Positions 38,285 to 50,257 of a DNA stretch of 64,000 nucleotides are shown one piece after another. A program made the translations under genes and the position numbers. How positions within the stretch are numbered: the stretch's first letter is position 1; each line of letters opens with the position of its first letter. This DNA comes from Bagarius yarrelli. Taxonomy: Eukaryota; Chordata; Actinopteri; Siluriformes; Sisoridae. Under the pieces are notes generated by a model. It saw nothing but the letters and a program-made list of their open reading frames with translations. It was not told the DNA's origin and made no database searches. The stretch lies in NCBI GenBank assembly GCA_005784505.1, contig VCAZ01000049.1, forward strand, positions 558,001 through 622,000, given 5' to 3'.

Positions 38285-38925
38285 AAATTAAGTCAAAAAT
38301 ATACAGGAGAAATAGGACAAAAAATATAATAAATAAATAATAAAATGAAAATATAAAATATAAAGATATAAAAATATACTGTGTGTTGTATAGGCTGAGT
38401 GTACATTTGTGCTGGAGTTCTGTGTGGGCGTGAGAGGGTGAGCCCAGAAGAGTCCCGGGTTTCAGGTGTTCTCATGGTTTAGGGCCCGGATAGCCTGCGG
38501 GAAGAAGCTCCTCCTCAAAGATTCTCTTTGTGTTTGCTTTCAAGGAGCGGAAGCGCTTCTCTGAACACCACATAGAGAAGAATCCATTGTTGGGATGACT
38601 GAGGTCCTTCACTATCTTCCAGGTCAGGAAGTTCAGTACAGATAGTACAAACCTGTCTGTTTGGTGCTGTTACGCTGGTAGCTCTTGCGTAATGTGAACA
38701 CCTAGGTACTGGAAATGTTCCCTTCTCTCCATTGGGGTCCCGTTGATCGTGAGCAGCTGATAGGTCCTCTCCTGCTTCGCGCTGAAGTCCACTATCAACT
38801 CCTTTGCTTTACTGATGTTCAGAAGAAGATTGTTGGCCTGGCACCATTTCTCCACGTTCCTAATCGCTTCTAGATAGGCTGTATCATGGTTGTTGAAGAT
38901 CAGTAGACTATGCAAACAACTATGC
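38285..38925 (-). pseudogene. Non-LTR retrotransposon fragment, Rex1-like, 3' end of RT and 3' region
   Basis: A minus-strand frame (38670-38915) reads EKWCQANNLLLNISKAKELI, VDFSAK and HFQYLGVHI, the end of a reverse transcriptase typical of Rex1/CR1-like fish LINEs. To the left, GCCCGGATAGCCTGCGGGAA and GAGCGGAAGCGCTTCTCTGA match the usual 3' region of these elements. The copy is 5'-truncated and ends in an AT-rich simple-sequence tail at about 38285-38380. Confidence 0.75.
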
Positions 38926-38928
38926 TTC

Positions 38929-39003
38929 TAACTTTGTTTGGGGAAAGCACACATATGGGTGGGCTTGTAGAGTGTCCACAAACATTTGGCTGTAGTCTTA
39001 AGT
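38929..39003. mobile_element. End fragment of a Tc1-type MITE
   Basis: The sequence CTTCTAACTTTGTTTGGGG, then CACATATGGGTG, then GTGTCCACAAACATTTGGCT matches the right end of the widespread fish element family ending in GTGTCCACAAACTTTTGGCC. A related end may lie near 37878-37930 (CTGTGGACATCC). Confidence 0.55.
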
Positions 39004-39432
39004 ACTGTAAAACGATAGGTATAAAATCTTTTTGCTACAGCTGGACTAGTCAGAAAATAAATAAGTCAGAAAAAAAAGCCAAGCTGTAACTGAACATGTC
39101 ATGCTGCATTATACCAAAAATGTTGACACCACGGTATATTTATGAGCCCACAAACTTACCCACAGATACAAATGTACCCAAGTAAGCACCTTTTCAGTTA
39201 GGGAGTGAGCTGGCAAATCTTTTGTATACATTGGGAACACCATAAAGACACTTTAGCCCAATGGATAAGGAAATTGATGAAAAATGTATTTGCGCAGGCA
39301 AATTTTGACTTTCGTGTAGTGGTGGAACAAGTGTTGCGAACGAGTTAAGCTTTAAGTTGTGGATTAAACGTTTGGGTTTTATTACATAATGTACTTTTAA
39401 CAAAAGCTATCATAATAAGAACAGAAGCTGTT

Positions 39433-39517
39433 TTATATATATATATATATATAGATATATATATATATCTATATATATATATATCTATATATATATATAT
39501 AGATATATATATATATG
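39433..39517. repeat. Complex (TA)n with GATA/CTAT interruptions
   Basis: AT tracts are broken by AGATAT and TCTATA in mirrored order, so the block can fold as nested hairpins. Frames through it give Ile/Tyr repeats and are not genes. Confidence 0.9.
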
Positions 39518-39519
39518 CA

Positions 39520-42500
39520 TTTCCTGCCCACTGCAGTGATAAGAGGAGCTGCAGCTTGACATTTCTCTTCCTTATCACACTGTGCATCAGCACATTTTCG
39601 GATGCTTCTTGCTCATTATAGTGTTGTACTGGCAAAAATTTCACATTTGCAGGAAAATTTAAGAATTACCTTCAAAAATTGATCTTAAATTAGCTGCCAT
39701 TTATCACAACCCTAGTTAACGCACAGAACTGTAGATATGCTTAGCTTTTTGGAAGACTGCTAATCATTCAGCCAGTGCATCTAGGATGCTATTCTTACCC
39801 ACAAACCCTCTTTCTACATTTTAAGCAAAATAAAGTAAATGATTATCCCATAGGGCAGGGGACCCAAAACTACAGCCTGTCTGCATTTTGACTGGCCCTT
39901 CGATCGATGCCAGTGTCAGAGGTTTAGGATCCATATGCAGCTTATTTCTCCAGTAGCATAAACTGCATGAACAATGCTTTATCGCTAATTACAAGCACAG
40001 GGTCGGTGCAGATAGCAAGAATCAAGCAAGGTAAATAAACAAGGCTCTGTATATGTAGAAATAGAAACGTAAAAATAAGTGCTCAGTGACTAAGCTAAGC
40101 TAAACAAAACTTTACAACAAACAACAGAAGTGGGATAATTGAGAGTTATGCAAAATTCAGAAGTTAAAATGTGGAGGGGTGAAACATTCTGGAAATTTAA
40201 TTTTGAATGTATCTTTTATTTATATCTTTATTTTGAAAATGAACGTTGGCTTTCAAACTACTAACCAACAAGTTGTAGATTGGGGTTTAGTATGAAAGTG
40301 CAGTATGAAAAAAAAAACAAATTAAAGAACATGAAAACACAGAAAATAAAACTAATAAACCTAACCTGACATAACTGTAACCTGAACTTGAACTTGAACT
40401 TGAACTTGGACTAACATGACATAACCATCGAGCATGACAAGCAACAACGCAAGACCCAGACATACTGAAACACGGGTAGAAATACACAACCTAATGAGGA
40501 AACAATCAACTAAACAAGAAACACCTGAACACAATGAGAGAACAATCATCCAATGACATGACAATGAGACTCACATGACACAACATACACATGAACTAAA
40601 ACAGTCCTGACACTCATTAAGGTAGAATAGTTATTTGTTAGATTCACCCAGTAAGAGAACGGTACAATCAACATAACTTTTTTTATCATGATGGAGCAAG
40701 TGCTACTACACTCCAGCCAGAAAGAAAACTCAAAACGACATTAAAATGCAGTAAATTATTTTTGTGCAGTGCAAAGAAATAACTGTTTGTCTTATTATTA
40801 AAAGTGGCATCCAGTAAAAGCCAATATAAATCCTCCACATTTACCTAGACAACACCATGGCTTATATTAAACTAATTATCTTTACTGGATATCAACCTCA
40901 ACCTGAAAGTTAAAAAGTTTCTCTCTTGCTATCCTTTTTGTTTAGCTGAAATTACATCAAATACACTTAAAATGACACAGCAGTTCGATTTTATGCCCAA
41001 AAGGAGAGGATCAGACACAGAAGGGTGACAGAGCGCTATTTTAATCTTGGCTTTCAAAAACTCATCCTGAAATCAGTGCGAGTTAAGACCAATGGCAGCT
41101 TCACAATAGCTGAGAACAGAATGACTCAACTAATATCAATCTGTGATTCCTATAACATGCCAGCAGCCAGTAAATAATGAAAACTCACTGCTGAGAGTGA
41201 GTCAGTATTGTTGCATTTAGTTTAGTTGTATTGATTAGCTGCCTGGCATAGCAATTAAAACTGTGTGAAAGAGGAACTGACTGAGGCTTGGCTTGCTATA
41301 TGCTGAGCGACCATCATTCTGCAGCTAAAATTGCATTTCACTGAAAAATCCTCTGTGTCAAGTTAATCAAAGATTAAGCTTAGTGTCAGTCTAAAGAACT
41401 TTTCCTGAAAGCTTGATAATATATTGCACAATTAGCTAAAAACTAGTTTCAGGCTTCTTTTCAGGGTGGAAATCATGTGAAAAAGTGTTATTGTATCTAA
41501 AGACCTGTATAGCTACAGTAGATTCATTTTTCACTGTAGAAAATGTCACTGGTTGACATTTTCCTGGGTTGTTGTTTCTAGGGTTATTGTTCCTATATGG
41601 AATGCCATCATCTTTCAAAATCATGTTTTTATAGTGACAGAAGGAACATTTTCAATTATTTTGCAGTTACTTATCACACACTGAAACCCTAAAATACTGA
41701 CACATGAATTCATGCAAAAAAAACAAGTAAGGTTTAAAGTGAGGGCAGAATGTAATAATTTTAAAGAACAACCCCTTAATAAATCATTATAAAGACAATA
41801 TCTCAAGATAAAGAAATTACTCGAAAATTTCTTCTATATTCATGTAAGTGCTTTGGCAGGTGTTCTATTCCTTAAACTTCAGTGAAATGGTAGGTTTGTA
41901 AGTGTTATTTAAAATATTGGCTCATACTTAATATCACTTGTACACAAGAAATAATCCTTGCTTGGTTAAAGGATTAAAAACTATAAAACAACATATTTCC
42001 ACGTATGTGTTGTGTTTTCCTACGATTGCACTTCTTTTATTAATAACTAAACTCAAAATGTTTGCTTACAATCTTAGCAATATGGATCATGAATGCATAT
42101 CACGGTAAAGTCACTGAGTAGCTGAAACATTTAAATTAGTGTTGAGGTCACAAATATTTGTATTTGTATGTCTGACATAATAAAAGCATAATTTCAGTGT
42201 CTCTATTGGGGTTTACTAAATTAAGATAATATATTTTGCATCTGTGGCTTGTTAAGTGTGTGTAAGAATAACTCAAAATATTTTCATGTAGAAATAGCAA
42301 ATTAGGAACTTTATCTTTGTGTATTCATAACCGACTTTCAAATACTGCAAAAGCATATTTGACTTATTCAGTGCCCAAATATGTAGACATATCCTACAAA
42401 TATGATATTAATATAATTCCATGAAGAAATCCCAAGTAAATTGAAACAGACTGAAAGATCAGCAGGCATAAATAATTAAAAACTGCCAAATTTATAATAT

Positions 42501-42889
42501 AATTTATACCATAAATTATTGCCTTTTCCTGTAACACATACTTCAAACGTAGGTTTGCTTTAAACCTTGTTCTCTTTGAGATCTGATCTGTGGTAACTTT
42601 CAGTTCTTACCAGTATCACAGCAAATAATAAGAAGTGGGTAGCTACAGACGTTAGTCAAAAAGACTCAAAAGACTTTGTTGGGAAGAAAATTGTCTATTT
42701 ATTTAAAGTCACGTTTCATACTGTTTCATATTTTTTTCTAGCCCAGGATCCCACATGTTTGCCCACAAAGTGGACCAAGATCCCTCTATTTTCATGCAGC
42801 AACATGGCACACTGAGTACTTGCAGTCTACTACTTCAGTCCTAAGCTCAGTTTAGTGTGGGGTTCTGCATGTTCTCTCCTTAATGATAC
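39520..42889. other. Noncoding interval
   Basis: Besides repeat copy B, the stretch near 39855 (GCAGGGGACCCAAAACTACA) resembles a hAT-type terminal sequence (CAGGGGTC, then CTACGGCC), but the other end was not found. Nothing else is recognised. Confidence 0.4.
40325..40620 (-). repeat. Dispersed repeat, copy B (opposite to copy A)
   Basis: It contains four TTGAAC units at 40383-40408, then CAACGCAAGACCCAGACATA, AAGAAACACCTGAACACAAT and ACTCACATGACACAACATAC, matching the complement of 9200-9560. The TTGAAC expansion is specific to this copy. Confidence 0.6.
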
Positions 42890-43075
42890 AGATTTACGTA
42901 GGTAACCTCAGTTCCCCAAGGGAAGGAGACGCTGCGTCAATGCACTATGGGAACGTTACCTGTGTGCAGTCTTGAAGCATGCGTAAAATCACATTAATCG
43001 GAGAGTGACACGTCACTGGTGTGGTGACACCATCAACCAAGAAGTACAAAGGCGAACATCAATTTATGTTAAGAC
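42890..43075. repeat. Dispersed repeat with ACGTAGGTAACCTCAGTTCC end
   Basis: The run TTACGTAGGTAACCTCAGTT, CCCAAGGGAAGGAGACGCTG, CGTCAATGCACTATGGGAAC and AAGTACAAAGGCGAACATC matches a common otophysan repeat that starts TTACGTACGTAACC and has GTTCCCCGAGGGAACGAGAC. Only one end is clear here. Confidence 0.55.
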
Positions 43076-44361
43076 AGGTTTCGACCTGAAGCCCATAGAC
43101 AAGGATGCTGAGGATATGGCCACATGACACAGTAATTGGATAGCCATGTAATCTTTGGGAACTCAACGCTGCCACGCCGCCAAAGTTGCTGTCTCGTTGG
43201 CAAATCATGGCACCAAAAATGGAATGGCCCAATACTTACTTTGCTACTAGATTCTCTGTTCAAATCTCAAATGGCATGACTGGGGTTCTGGCCTGAGCAC
43301 AGCCACCTCCAATAATGCTTGTGGATCGAAAGGAGCTAATAAATGCAGTGGCATGTGTTTGGGTAAACACAGGAAAGTTTTTTTTCCGATGCTGCAATAA
43401 TGAATAAAAAATAAGAGTAACATAATAGACTTAAAAATAAAATGATAAAATGGCAAAGAAGTCAAGCTTCTGACAGACAGCAACTACTCAAAACCTACTC
43501 AAAATTTCCCAAGTCAAAAATGTCAGTTCTGCATGTCTTACACTGAACACTTCAAAACTTACAAAGCTTTCTCTGCCTTTCTCCCTTTTCTCTCGAAGTT
43601 CAGAAAATTTTTTAACAAAAAACAGAATTTAAATTAACAGCTTACATATTTTACAAGAACTAATTTAATACATAATACTATACTATAGTTCTGGATTTCT
43701 TGTCATGCTTTTAGTTCCCAGCTAATAAGTCAGCATCATTTACTTTAGCTTTGGACCTTCAGGCAATATCGTTGAGTAGCGATGTTAAAGGAATAAAAGT
43801 AAAATGTCATGCTGCTATCTAGTGGACAATTGTAATGACGCTACCTCTACCTCAGCAAATTACATCACTAAATGTTTCAAACTAATTTTATTATAAGCTT
43901 CAAACTGACCTGTCAAACAATAATGTTAAAAAGAGGAAAAGGGACTTAAGTGTTCTATAGATACATACATGCATACATACATACTATTTAACATAATTAT
44001 TGCAAATTTGTCAATTTTAGCTATGTGGAAAACAGATTATAGCACAAATAAAATTCTTTTTCTCCCTAAACCTCTGTCTTTTATTCTTTAATTCATCCTG
44101 AATATTTGTCAAATTTGTCTTCGAGCTCTATGTGTCTGTGACAAATAGACTTAAAAATAGTGGGTCAGATATTTCAAGTATTGCTATTGGTGTATTTATA
44201 AAGTACTATAAAAAACATAGGCTCTTCTGTTTTATCTTACTAAGTATTTATTTGATGTTATGACTAAAATTTAAAATTTATATACACAGACTAATATGAT
44301 ATAGGCCATGTTTGAAATGTAAAAAACAGTCAGTCGGTCAAAGACCTATTTCAGATTACTA

Positions 44362-44880
44362 TTCATTTCAGTTCAATTCAGTTTTATTAGTATAGCGCTT
44401 TTTACAATGGTGATTGTCACAAAGCAGCTTTACACAATCGAAGAAATTATAAGATAAAAATGAAACAGAAATCAGTTAGTCCCTAATGAGCAAGCCGGAG
44501 GCGACGGTGGCAAGGAAAAACTCTTTGAGATGGAAATAGGAAGAAACCTTGAGAGGAACCGGACTCAACAGAGAACCCATCCTTATTTGGGTGAAAAACA
44601 GGTAGCAGGAATTAAGTGGTTACATTGTGTGTGTGAGCAACTTAAATCATTAGTCCATTAAAGAACAGCTGGAACGTCTTTTATGGCGGAGTGGGACGTC
44701 CTTGGTCACCCTGGTGATGTATTATCCACTGGAGCAGGTCACAGGGAAGGGTACGACAGGTCCAGGGTGGAGATGGGGTCTGGATCACAGGCAGCCCCGT
44801 TGTGGCATATGTAGCTCAACAGTGAGAGGGAGAGAGAGAGAGAGAGAGAGGGAAAGGAAGACAAAAAAGAAGGAAAACAG
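44362..44880 (+). repeat. Dispersed fish repeat with TATAGCGCTTTTTACAATGG motif
   Basis: It reads TTTTATTAGTATAGCGCTTT, CACAAAGCAGCTTTACACAA, AATGAGCAAGCCGGAGGCGA, GGCAAGGAAAAACTC and GAAACCTTGAGAGGAACCGG, a highly repeated fish family. It ends in a (GA)n tract at 44822-44851. A reverse copy lies at 55030-55240. Confidence 0.7.
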
Positions 44881-45829
44881 TTAAGTCAATGTAATCACAC
44901 GGTTTGGAGTGATTAAGTAAATAATGTAGAGTGCAAGGATGGACTCCGGCAAGACTAACTAGGTCAGCATAACTAAAAGGAGAACCAGATGGATTATTAC
45001 TAGCCGATGTTCTCCAATAAAACTAACTGACACGTTCTAAGCACAGAATGCTTACTTCACATATTAATTCTGTTTAGTGATGGTTACTGCTCTTTAGAGA
45101 AGGTTTTGGTTGTAGGTAAAAAAAAAACAAAAAAAAAAACGATTTATTTTACTTTTTCGAAGACATTCTTCCTTAGAGCATTATGGGAATAAGGTCTTTG
45201 CAAAATACTTCACACAAATATGATTTTATCCTTTAATGCATGCCCTTTATTTCTGTTAAACATACAGAAACATTAAAAACTTTCACTTTAAGGGATTTGA
45301 CGTTACATATTTTTCCAATGCCGATGATTGGAATACCTTGTCTGTAAATAATATGTAAATAGGTGCACAAACTCATAAAACCTAGTGCTCATGTAAAACC
45401 CAGGTAGCAATAATGAATTATAAATAACACTATTTTGTTTTCAATATAAAATTCAATAACATAACCGATGCTTGATTAATCCAGGCAATTCTCTTAAATT
45501 GAATTTGGCCTAATTGTCGACATCTGCTGTCGGCTGAAAGACTCTATCCTTCAAGCACAAGGCGGTGCTCCTCATCCTTCCCCAGCCGCCGAATAAATAA
45601 GTATCTTACATCATTATTACCCCTCATTTGGTGTGTATAAAATCCTCGTTAATTTAAATAGAAAGCGTTAATGGGCTAATCTTGCTGTTGTTTCGTTAAT
45701 GGCGTCTAAAATCCGTCTTAACCCGTCTTTATTACCGCACTGGAGACATGTCTCTATTCCACTTCTATACTCCACAGTCGAAATTCTTGTAGCTGAGAGG
45801 AAAACACGGAGCGGGTTAATGAAAGCGCT

Positions 45830-45832
<3 letters not shown>

Positions 45833-45878
<46 letters not shown>

Positions 45879-45881
45879 CTC

Positions 45882-45930
<49 letters not shown>
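45833..45930. repeat. (TC)n tract upstream of TMEM151B
   Basis: A nearly pure CT tract of about 98 bp with a few CTCCTCTCT interruptions at 45874-45893. Confidence 0.97.
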
Positions 45931-45931
<1 letters not shown>

Positions 45932-45934
45932 GAT

Positions 45935-46056
45935 CGTCTGTTTTTCTGTATATTTTTTATATATTTTCTGTATATTTTTGTCTTTAATTTGATTCTTTGT
46001 GCTTTGGCAAAACTGTAACGTAAATATGGTCATGCCAATAAAGCCTTTTTGACTTG

Positions 46057-46060
<4 letters not shown>
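45935..46060 (+). repeat. LINE 3'-tail-like fragment
   Basis: The stretch CTTTGGCAAAACTGTAACG followed by GTCATGCCAATAAAGC and TTTTTGACTTGACTTGA resembles the 3' tail of common fish non-LTR elements, which end in a short AATAAAGC motif and a simple repeat. It sits between the (TC)n and (GA)n tracts. The family name is not certain. Confidence 0.55.

Positions 46061-46106
<46 letters not shown>
46061..46106. repeat. (GA)n tract upstream of TMEM151B
   Basis: A pure GA tract of about 46 bp, opposite in sense to the (TC)n tract 130 bp to its left. Confidence 0.97.
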
Positions 46107-46111
<5 letters not shown>

Positions 46112-46521
46112 TATTGCTTTTATTTTACTTTTGCTTACACAACAGAAAACCACTACTCTTTAGTGGGGTTTTTTTAATTCGTCTTATTTTATTTTATACT
46201 CACATTAAGCATTTACACTTACGTTCAAAACAGCCGCTAAAGCACTCTAAACATTCGATTTTATCCGGCGGTAAATATATAAACATTAAAATGTGATAAA
46301 TCTGTTGCTAACCACGGAAACGCAAGTACAACGAGAACGTGCACGCGCTCAGTACGCTGTTTGCGTAGAGGGCGCCATGCGAAACAGTAAACTAAAGGGG
46401 AACATAGGGGGAACAGACATCGACACAACAACGGAATCGTCTAGCGTTAAAAATAAGAAACAATTGAGCTCTTAGGATTTTTTCAATCTCTGATCGGTGA
46501 TTCTCGGTGCATCGGTGTATC

Positions 46522-48441
46522 ATGTCCCCGCCAGGTTCGGCTGCTACAGGCAGTGAGAGTAGCACTGCGACGGCGTTAGAGGAGGAAGCAGACAACCCCA
46601 GAGAGGAGGTAGGATAACAGTCTTATTCCGACACCATCATGCTGCACCAGCCTTCTGCAAATTTACTTACTAGTGCAACGACTTAAATGATTTTATTGCT
46701 CTAATATTATAAAGTAGCAGAAAATCTACATTTTAAGATGGGTTTGGAAGCCAGTGCTGTAAACACATGAGCAAATTGCATAAAGCATGATTTTTGGCCC
46801 CCATCTCTGTGTTTGTTTTGGTACAGTTTTGATAATAATCCTTTATTGCATTTCATATGATTTAATATCATTTATGTGCATCAATAAATGTAATCCTGCA
46901 CCAATACCATGATATTGCTTTGCAAAAAAATACTCATTTATTGATTAATATCAGCATTAAACCTTGAGACATTTCTTGCAATTTGCTTTTTATAACCAGC
47001 TTAGTTACACTTAAGTATTTTTTTTTCTATGTTTGCATGCAGCAACGGCCTCTGAAGCAGTCACTGAGCAAGTCCCTGTGCAGAGAAGTATTCTGGAAAT
47101 GCCTCTTGCTCTCCCTGCTCATGTACGGGTGCATGGGAGCAATGGTGTGGTGCCATGTTACCAAGGTCACCCGGCTAAGCTTTGACAGTGCCTACAAAGG
47201 GAAGTCCATGATATATCATGACAGTCCGTGCTCTGACGGTTACATTTATATTCCTTTAGCGTTTCTTGTCATGCTCTATGTGGTTTACCTGGTGGAGTGC
47301 TGGCACTGCCATGCGAGAAATGAGCTACAGTACAAAGTGGATGTAGAGGGGATCTATGAGCGGGTGCAGAGGATGCAACAGGCCAAACCCTGTATCTGGT
47401 GGAAAGCTATTAGTTATCATTATGTCCGGCGAACTCGACAGGTAACGCGCTACCGAAACGGTGATGCTTACACTACCACACAGGTGTATCATGAGAGGGT
47501 AAACACACATGTGGCTGAAGCAGAATTTGACTTTGGCCATTGTGGAGTAAAAGATGTTTCCAAGCATTTAGTTGGCTTGGACAAATCACCCATCACCAAA
47601 TTAAGGTTTACTAAGTGCTTTAGCTTTGCTAACGTAGAGTCTGAAAACTCCTACCTTACTCAACGGGCGAGGTTCTTTACTGACAATGAAGGTCTTGATG
47701 ATTACATGGAGGCCCGGGAGGGAATGCACCTGAAAAATGTGGACTTCAAAGAGTATGTTATTGCCTTCTCGAATCCAGACAACCACCCCTGGTACATCTC
47801 AAACTATGTCTTCTGGACAGCTGCATTTCTTACGTTCTCATGGCCTTTGAGAGTTCTTACAGAGTATCGCACAGCTTATGTCCACTACCGTGTGGAGAAG
47901 CTCTTCGGAACAGACTACATCCCAATGACACCATGTGAAGAGCATCCATACTGCCGACGCATTCCCAGGGTCAATACCATTGACAGCACTGAGCTAGAAT
48001 GGCATATCCGCTCCAACCAACAGCTGGTGCCCAGTTACTCAGAGGCAGGCCTGATGGATCTAGCCCAGCACTCAGGAGGTTTCAGGCAGAACTGTGAGCG
48101 CTGCCACCGAGCCATTAGCAGCTCATCAGTTTTCTCCCGTAGTGCTCTAAGCATCTGCAATGCAAGCCCTCGCCTTCCATTTAGCAGCAGTCGCTTTTCA
48201 CTGGGACGTCTGTATGGCTCACGCCGCAGCTGCTTTTGGAGGAGCGGCAGCCTGGGTGAGCCTGAGAGCCCTAGTGAGAACACACGTTGTCTCTCCGGAC
48301 ATATCGCCACAGCTGAGGATGATCCTCCAGCATACCAAGACGCGCTTTACTTCCCAGTTCTTATTGTCCACTGCAGCGAGAGCTGCCCTAATCATAGTTC
48401 TTTCCACAGAAACAGTTTCATGTGTAGAGACATCCTTATGA
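46522..48441 (+). CDS. tmem151b: TMEM151B, transmembrane protein 151B, two exons, with a 1-nt frameshift near the C-terminus
   Basis: Exon 1 (46522-46608) encodes MSPPGSAATGSESS to NPREE and ends at donor GTAGGA; an in-frame TGA at 46498 and an A at -3 support this start. Exon 2 starts at 47043 after GCATGCAG, in phase 0, with QRPLKQSLSKSLCRE. Hydrophobic segments lie at about residues 48-66 and 96-114, with a third near 279-301. The conserved blocks PCIWWKAISYHYVRRTRQVT, YRNGDAYTTTQVYHERVN, FFTDNEGLDDYMEAREGMHL and STELEWHIRSNQQLVPSYSE identify the TMEM151 family; the MSPPGSAA start and SRSALSI tail point to paralogue B. The molecular function is poorly known; the family is mainly neural. 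One extra T within 48416-48418 shifts the frame. As written the protein reads to TAA at 48491 (511 residues). Without the extra T it would end SCVETSL at 48441 (494 residues), the usual family end. The rest of the gene is intact. Confidence 0.95.
46609..47042 (+). other. tmem151b: TMEM151B intron 1
   Basis: A single 434-bp phase-0 intron with borders GTAGGA and GCATGCAG, the acceptor preceded by a T-rich tract. It separates the short N-terminal exon from the long second exon, as is usual for TMEM151B. Confidence 0.9.
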
Positions 48442-48800
48442 AGCTCATTGATGCACCATCGAGGGAATGTAATAAATACAAACGGATATAAATAAACAGT
48501 ACAACACTAAAACTGACTTGCCACTCAGGAATCACATTGTCCACAACCCAGTATTTGCACCCCAATGGCTGCTATGGGAAAGGTGCATTGCTATAAGACA
48601 GACTTTGTATTTATGTTAAACCTAGAATGTCTTCGGCACTGTATTTACCAAAATCTAATCGAATATCTATTCAAAATCAACTTCATTAGATTCACAGCAA
48701 TAATCAATGTCTTTTATTAGAAGTAATAATTTTTTAATGTTTTTTTTTTTTTTTATAATTAAACAAATCTAATGTAATGTGGCAGGTAAGTGTTTCTTGA
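48442..48800 (+). other. tmem151b: TMEM151B 3' UTR, start
   Basis: An AATAAA lies at 48491-48496, 50 nt after the family-typical stop, and overlaps the stop codon of the shifted frame. A long T run begins near 48735. Further AATAAA-type signals occur downstream (for example near 49388), so the UTR end cannot be fixed from sequence. Confidence 0.4.
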
Positions 48801-50257
48801 TCTTGTTGAATACATTAGCTCATATCTTCAAATAGAGAAAATATTCCTAGTGTGCTTTTAACTTTAACTACAAAGTTTTGTTTTACTGGAAAACTTTTCT
48901 TTGACATCATGTTGCACTCATGGTCACATAAACCAAATTAAGTGTATTGAACAAGAATGTTGCCAAGTTACCTTAAAAGTAAAAGTGATGTGCTAAATAT
49001 CATGATATAAAACTATAACATTTATGGTTTACACCTGTTGTATACAAGAGATATCTGTTGTGTGTACTTTCAGTGTGATGTAACTCGATTATATGATATG
49101 GTACGCTATTACAATCGTATTGTCTGTTGTAGGTATACAGCACAGGATATTGAAATTTGTATTCTACATTTCAGGCTATGCAACAGTTACCCTCCAGTAT
49201 AGTAAGGCATTTAACTGTATATACACACTTATGTGGAATGTATGACTGTTGTATCCTTTTTTTAAAATTGCTTATATGTAAAAGACCAACGCAGGATGAG
49301 GACTGAAATTGCAGGCGGGACTAAAACGCAGAAACCCAGCGAATGAAGTGAGAACTTTATATTTGGCAATGACAAGTCAAGTCTATGGTATAATAAAGTG
49401 TTGTTGGGGGTGTGTTACAAAGCATGGCATTATGGCGAAGGGGAACCATGAACTTTAAACAGGACTACCCGCTTTCGGCCACGGTCATCTTATTAGAAAA
49501 CAGTTGTATCAGGTCAACGTCAAGTCATGACGTGGGGGAACATCAAATACTCTTCCAAAGATGTTTGCCTAAACTGAAGTCCATGATTCAAATGAAACTG
49601 TGGTGCTTTGACTGTTGTGTCCAGAAGGAAACTCTAAAAACTTGATATATGCTACACTAGATATTGCCTGATTATTCATTTATCTACAAATGTTAAAGGA
49701 AAAAGACATTAATTGTCATAAAAAGGTTAAACTGCTATAAAATAATCTTTTTTGAAAATGTGATGTAATAATTTGCTTCACAGAAGAAACTTCAGCAACG
49801 ATTCTTCTTACTTGCAGTTGTTACCTGGGTTTCGTTTACTGATTGGAAAATCACACAATGTTGCCTTTAAGTAGCACAATCAATAACACACATCAAGATT
49901 ACAGTAAAAGCACTCAATAAATCAATAGTGTGGAACTGAGATGCGTGTTAAGTGAAATTACTACTCAACAGCAATTAAGGTTAAACTCTCATTCCAAAGT
50001 TCTCAGCTAGCAAAGTGAATAGCAATAAATTGTAATAAGTAAAAAAGGGACTTATTTATTGGCATATGGTAATTAGAATATTGTGCATTACTTTCAAACA
50101 CAAAATAAAAGAAAAAACTGCTAACATGAAGCTGCAGCACCCCTATTGGTGTGGAAGATTAAATATATTTGTTATGCTGACCTGTTTACTATGTTACTCA
50201 CATGGGTTTAACACAAGTAAACTGTTAAATCAGAAATTTAGAGACTAATTCATCACA
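48801..50257. other. Downstream flank of TMEM151B
   Basis: AT-rich sequence with several AATAAA signals that may belong to an extended 3' UTR. No coding region is recognised. Confidence 0.4.

Noticed and set aside
39850..39990. hAT transposon
   Set aside because: One end resembles a hAT terminus, but no matching second end or 8-bp duplication was found.
45699..46153. Frames with long Ser/Leu runs
   Set aside because: They come only from the (TC)n and (GA)n tracts.
46300..46325. X-box-like sequence upstream of TMEM151B (GTTGCTAACCACGGAAAC)
   Set aside because: The second half-site and spacing do not fit the RFX consensus.
48160..48441. Separate 93-codon gene overlapping the TMEM151B end
   Set aside because: Only its last seven codons match the family; the rest is a shadow frame. 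It is the frameshifted end of TMEM151B.
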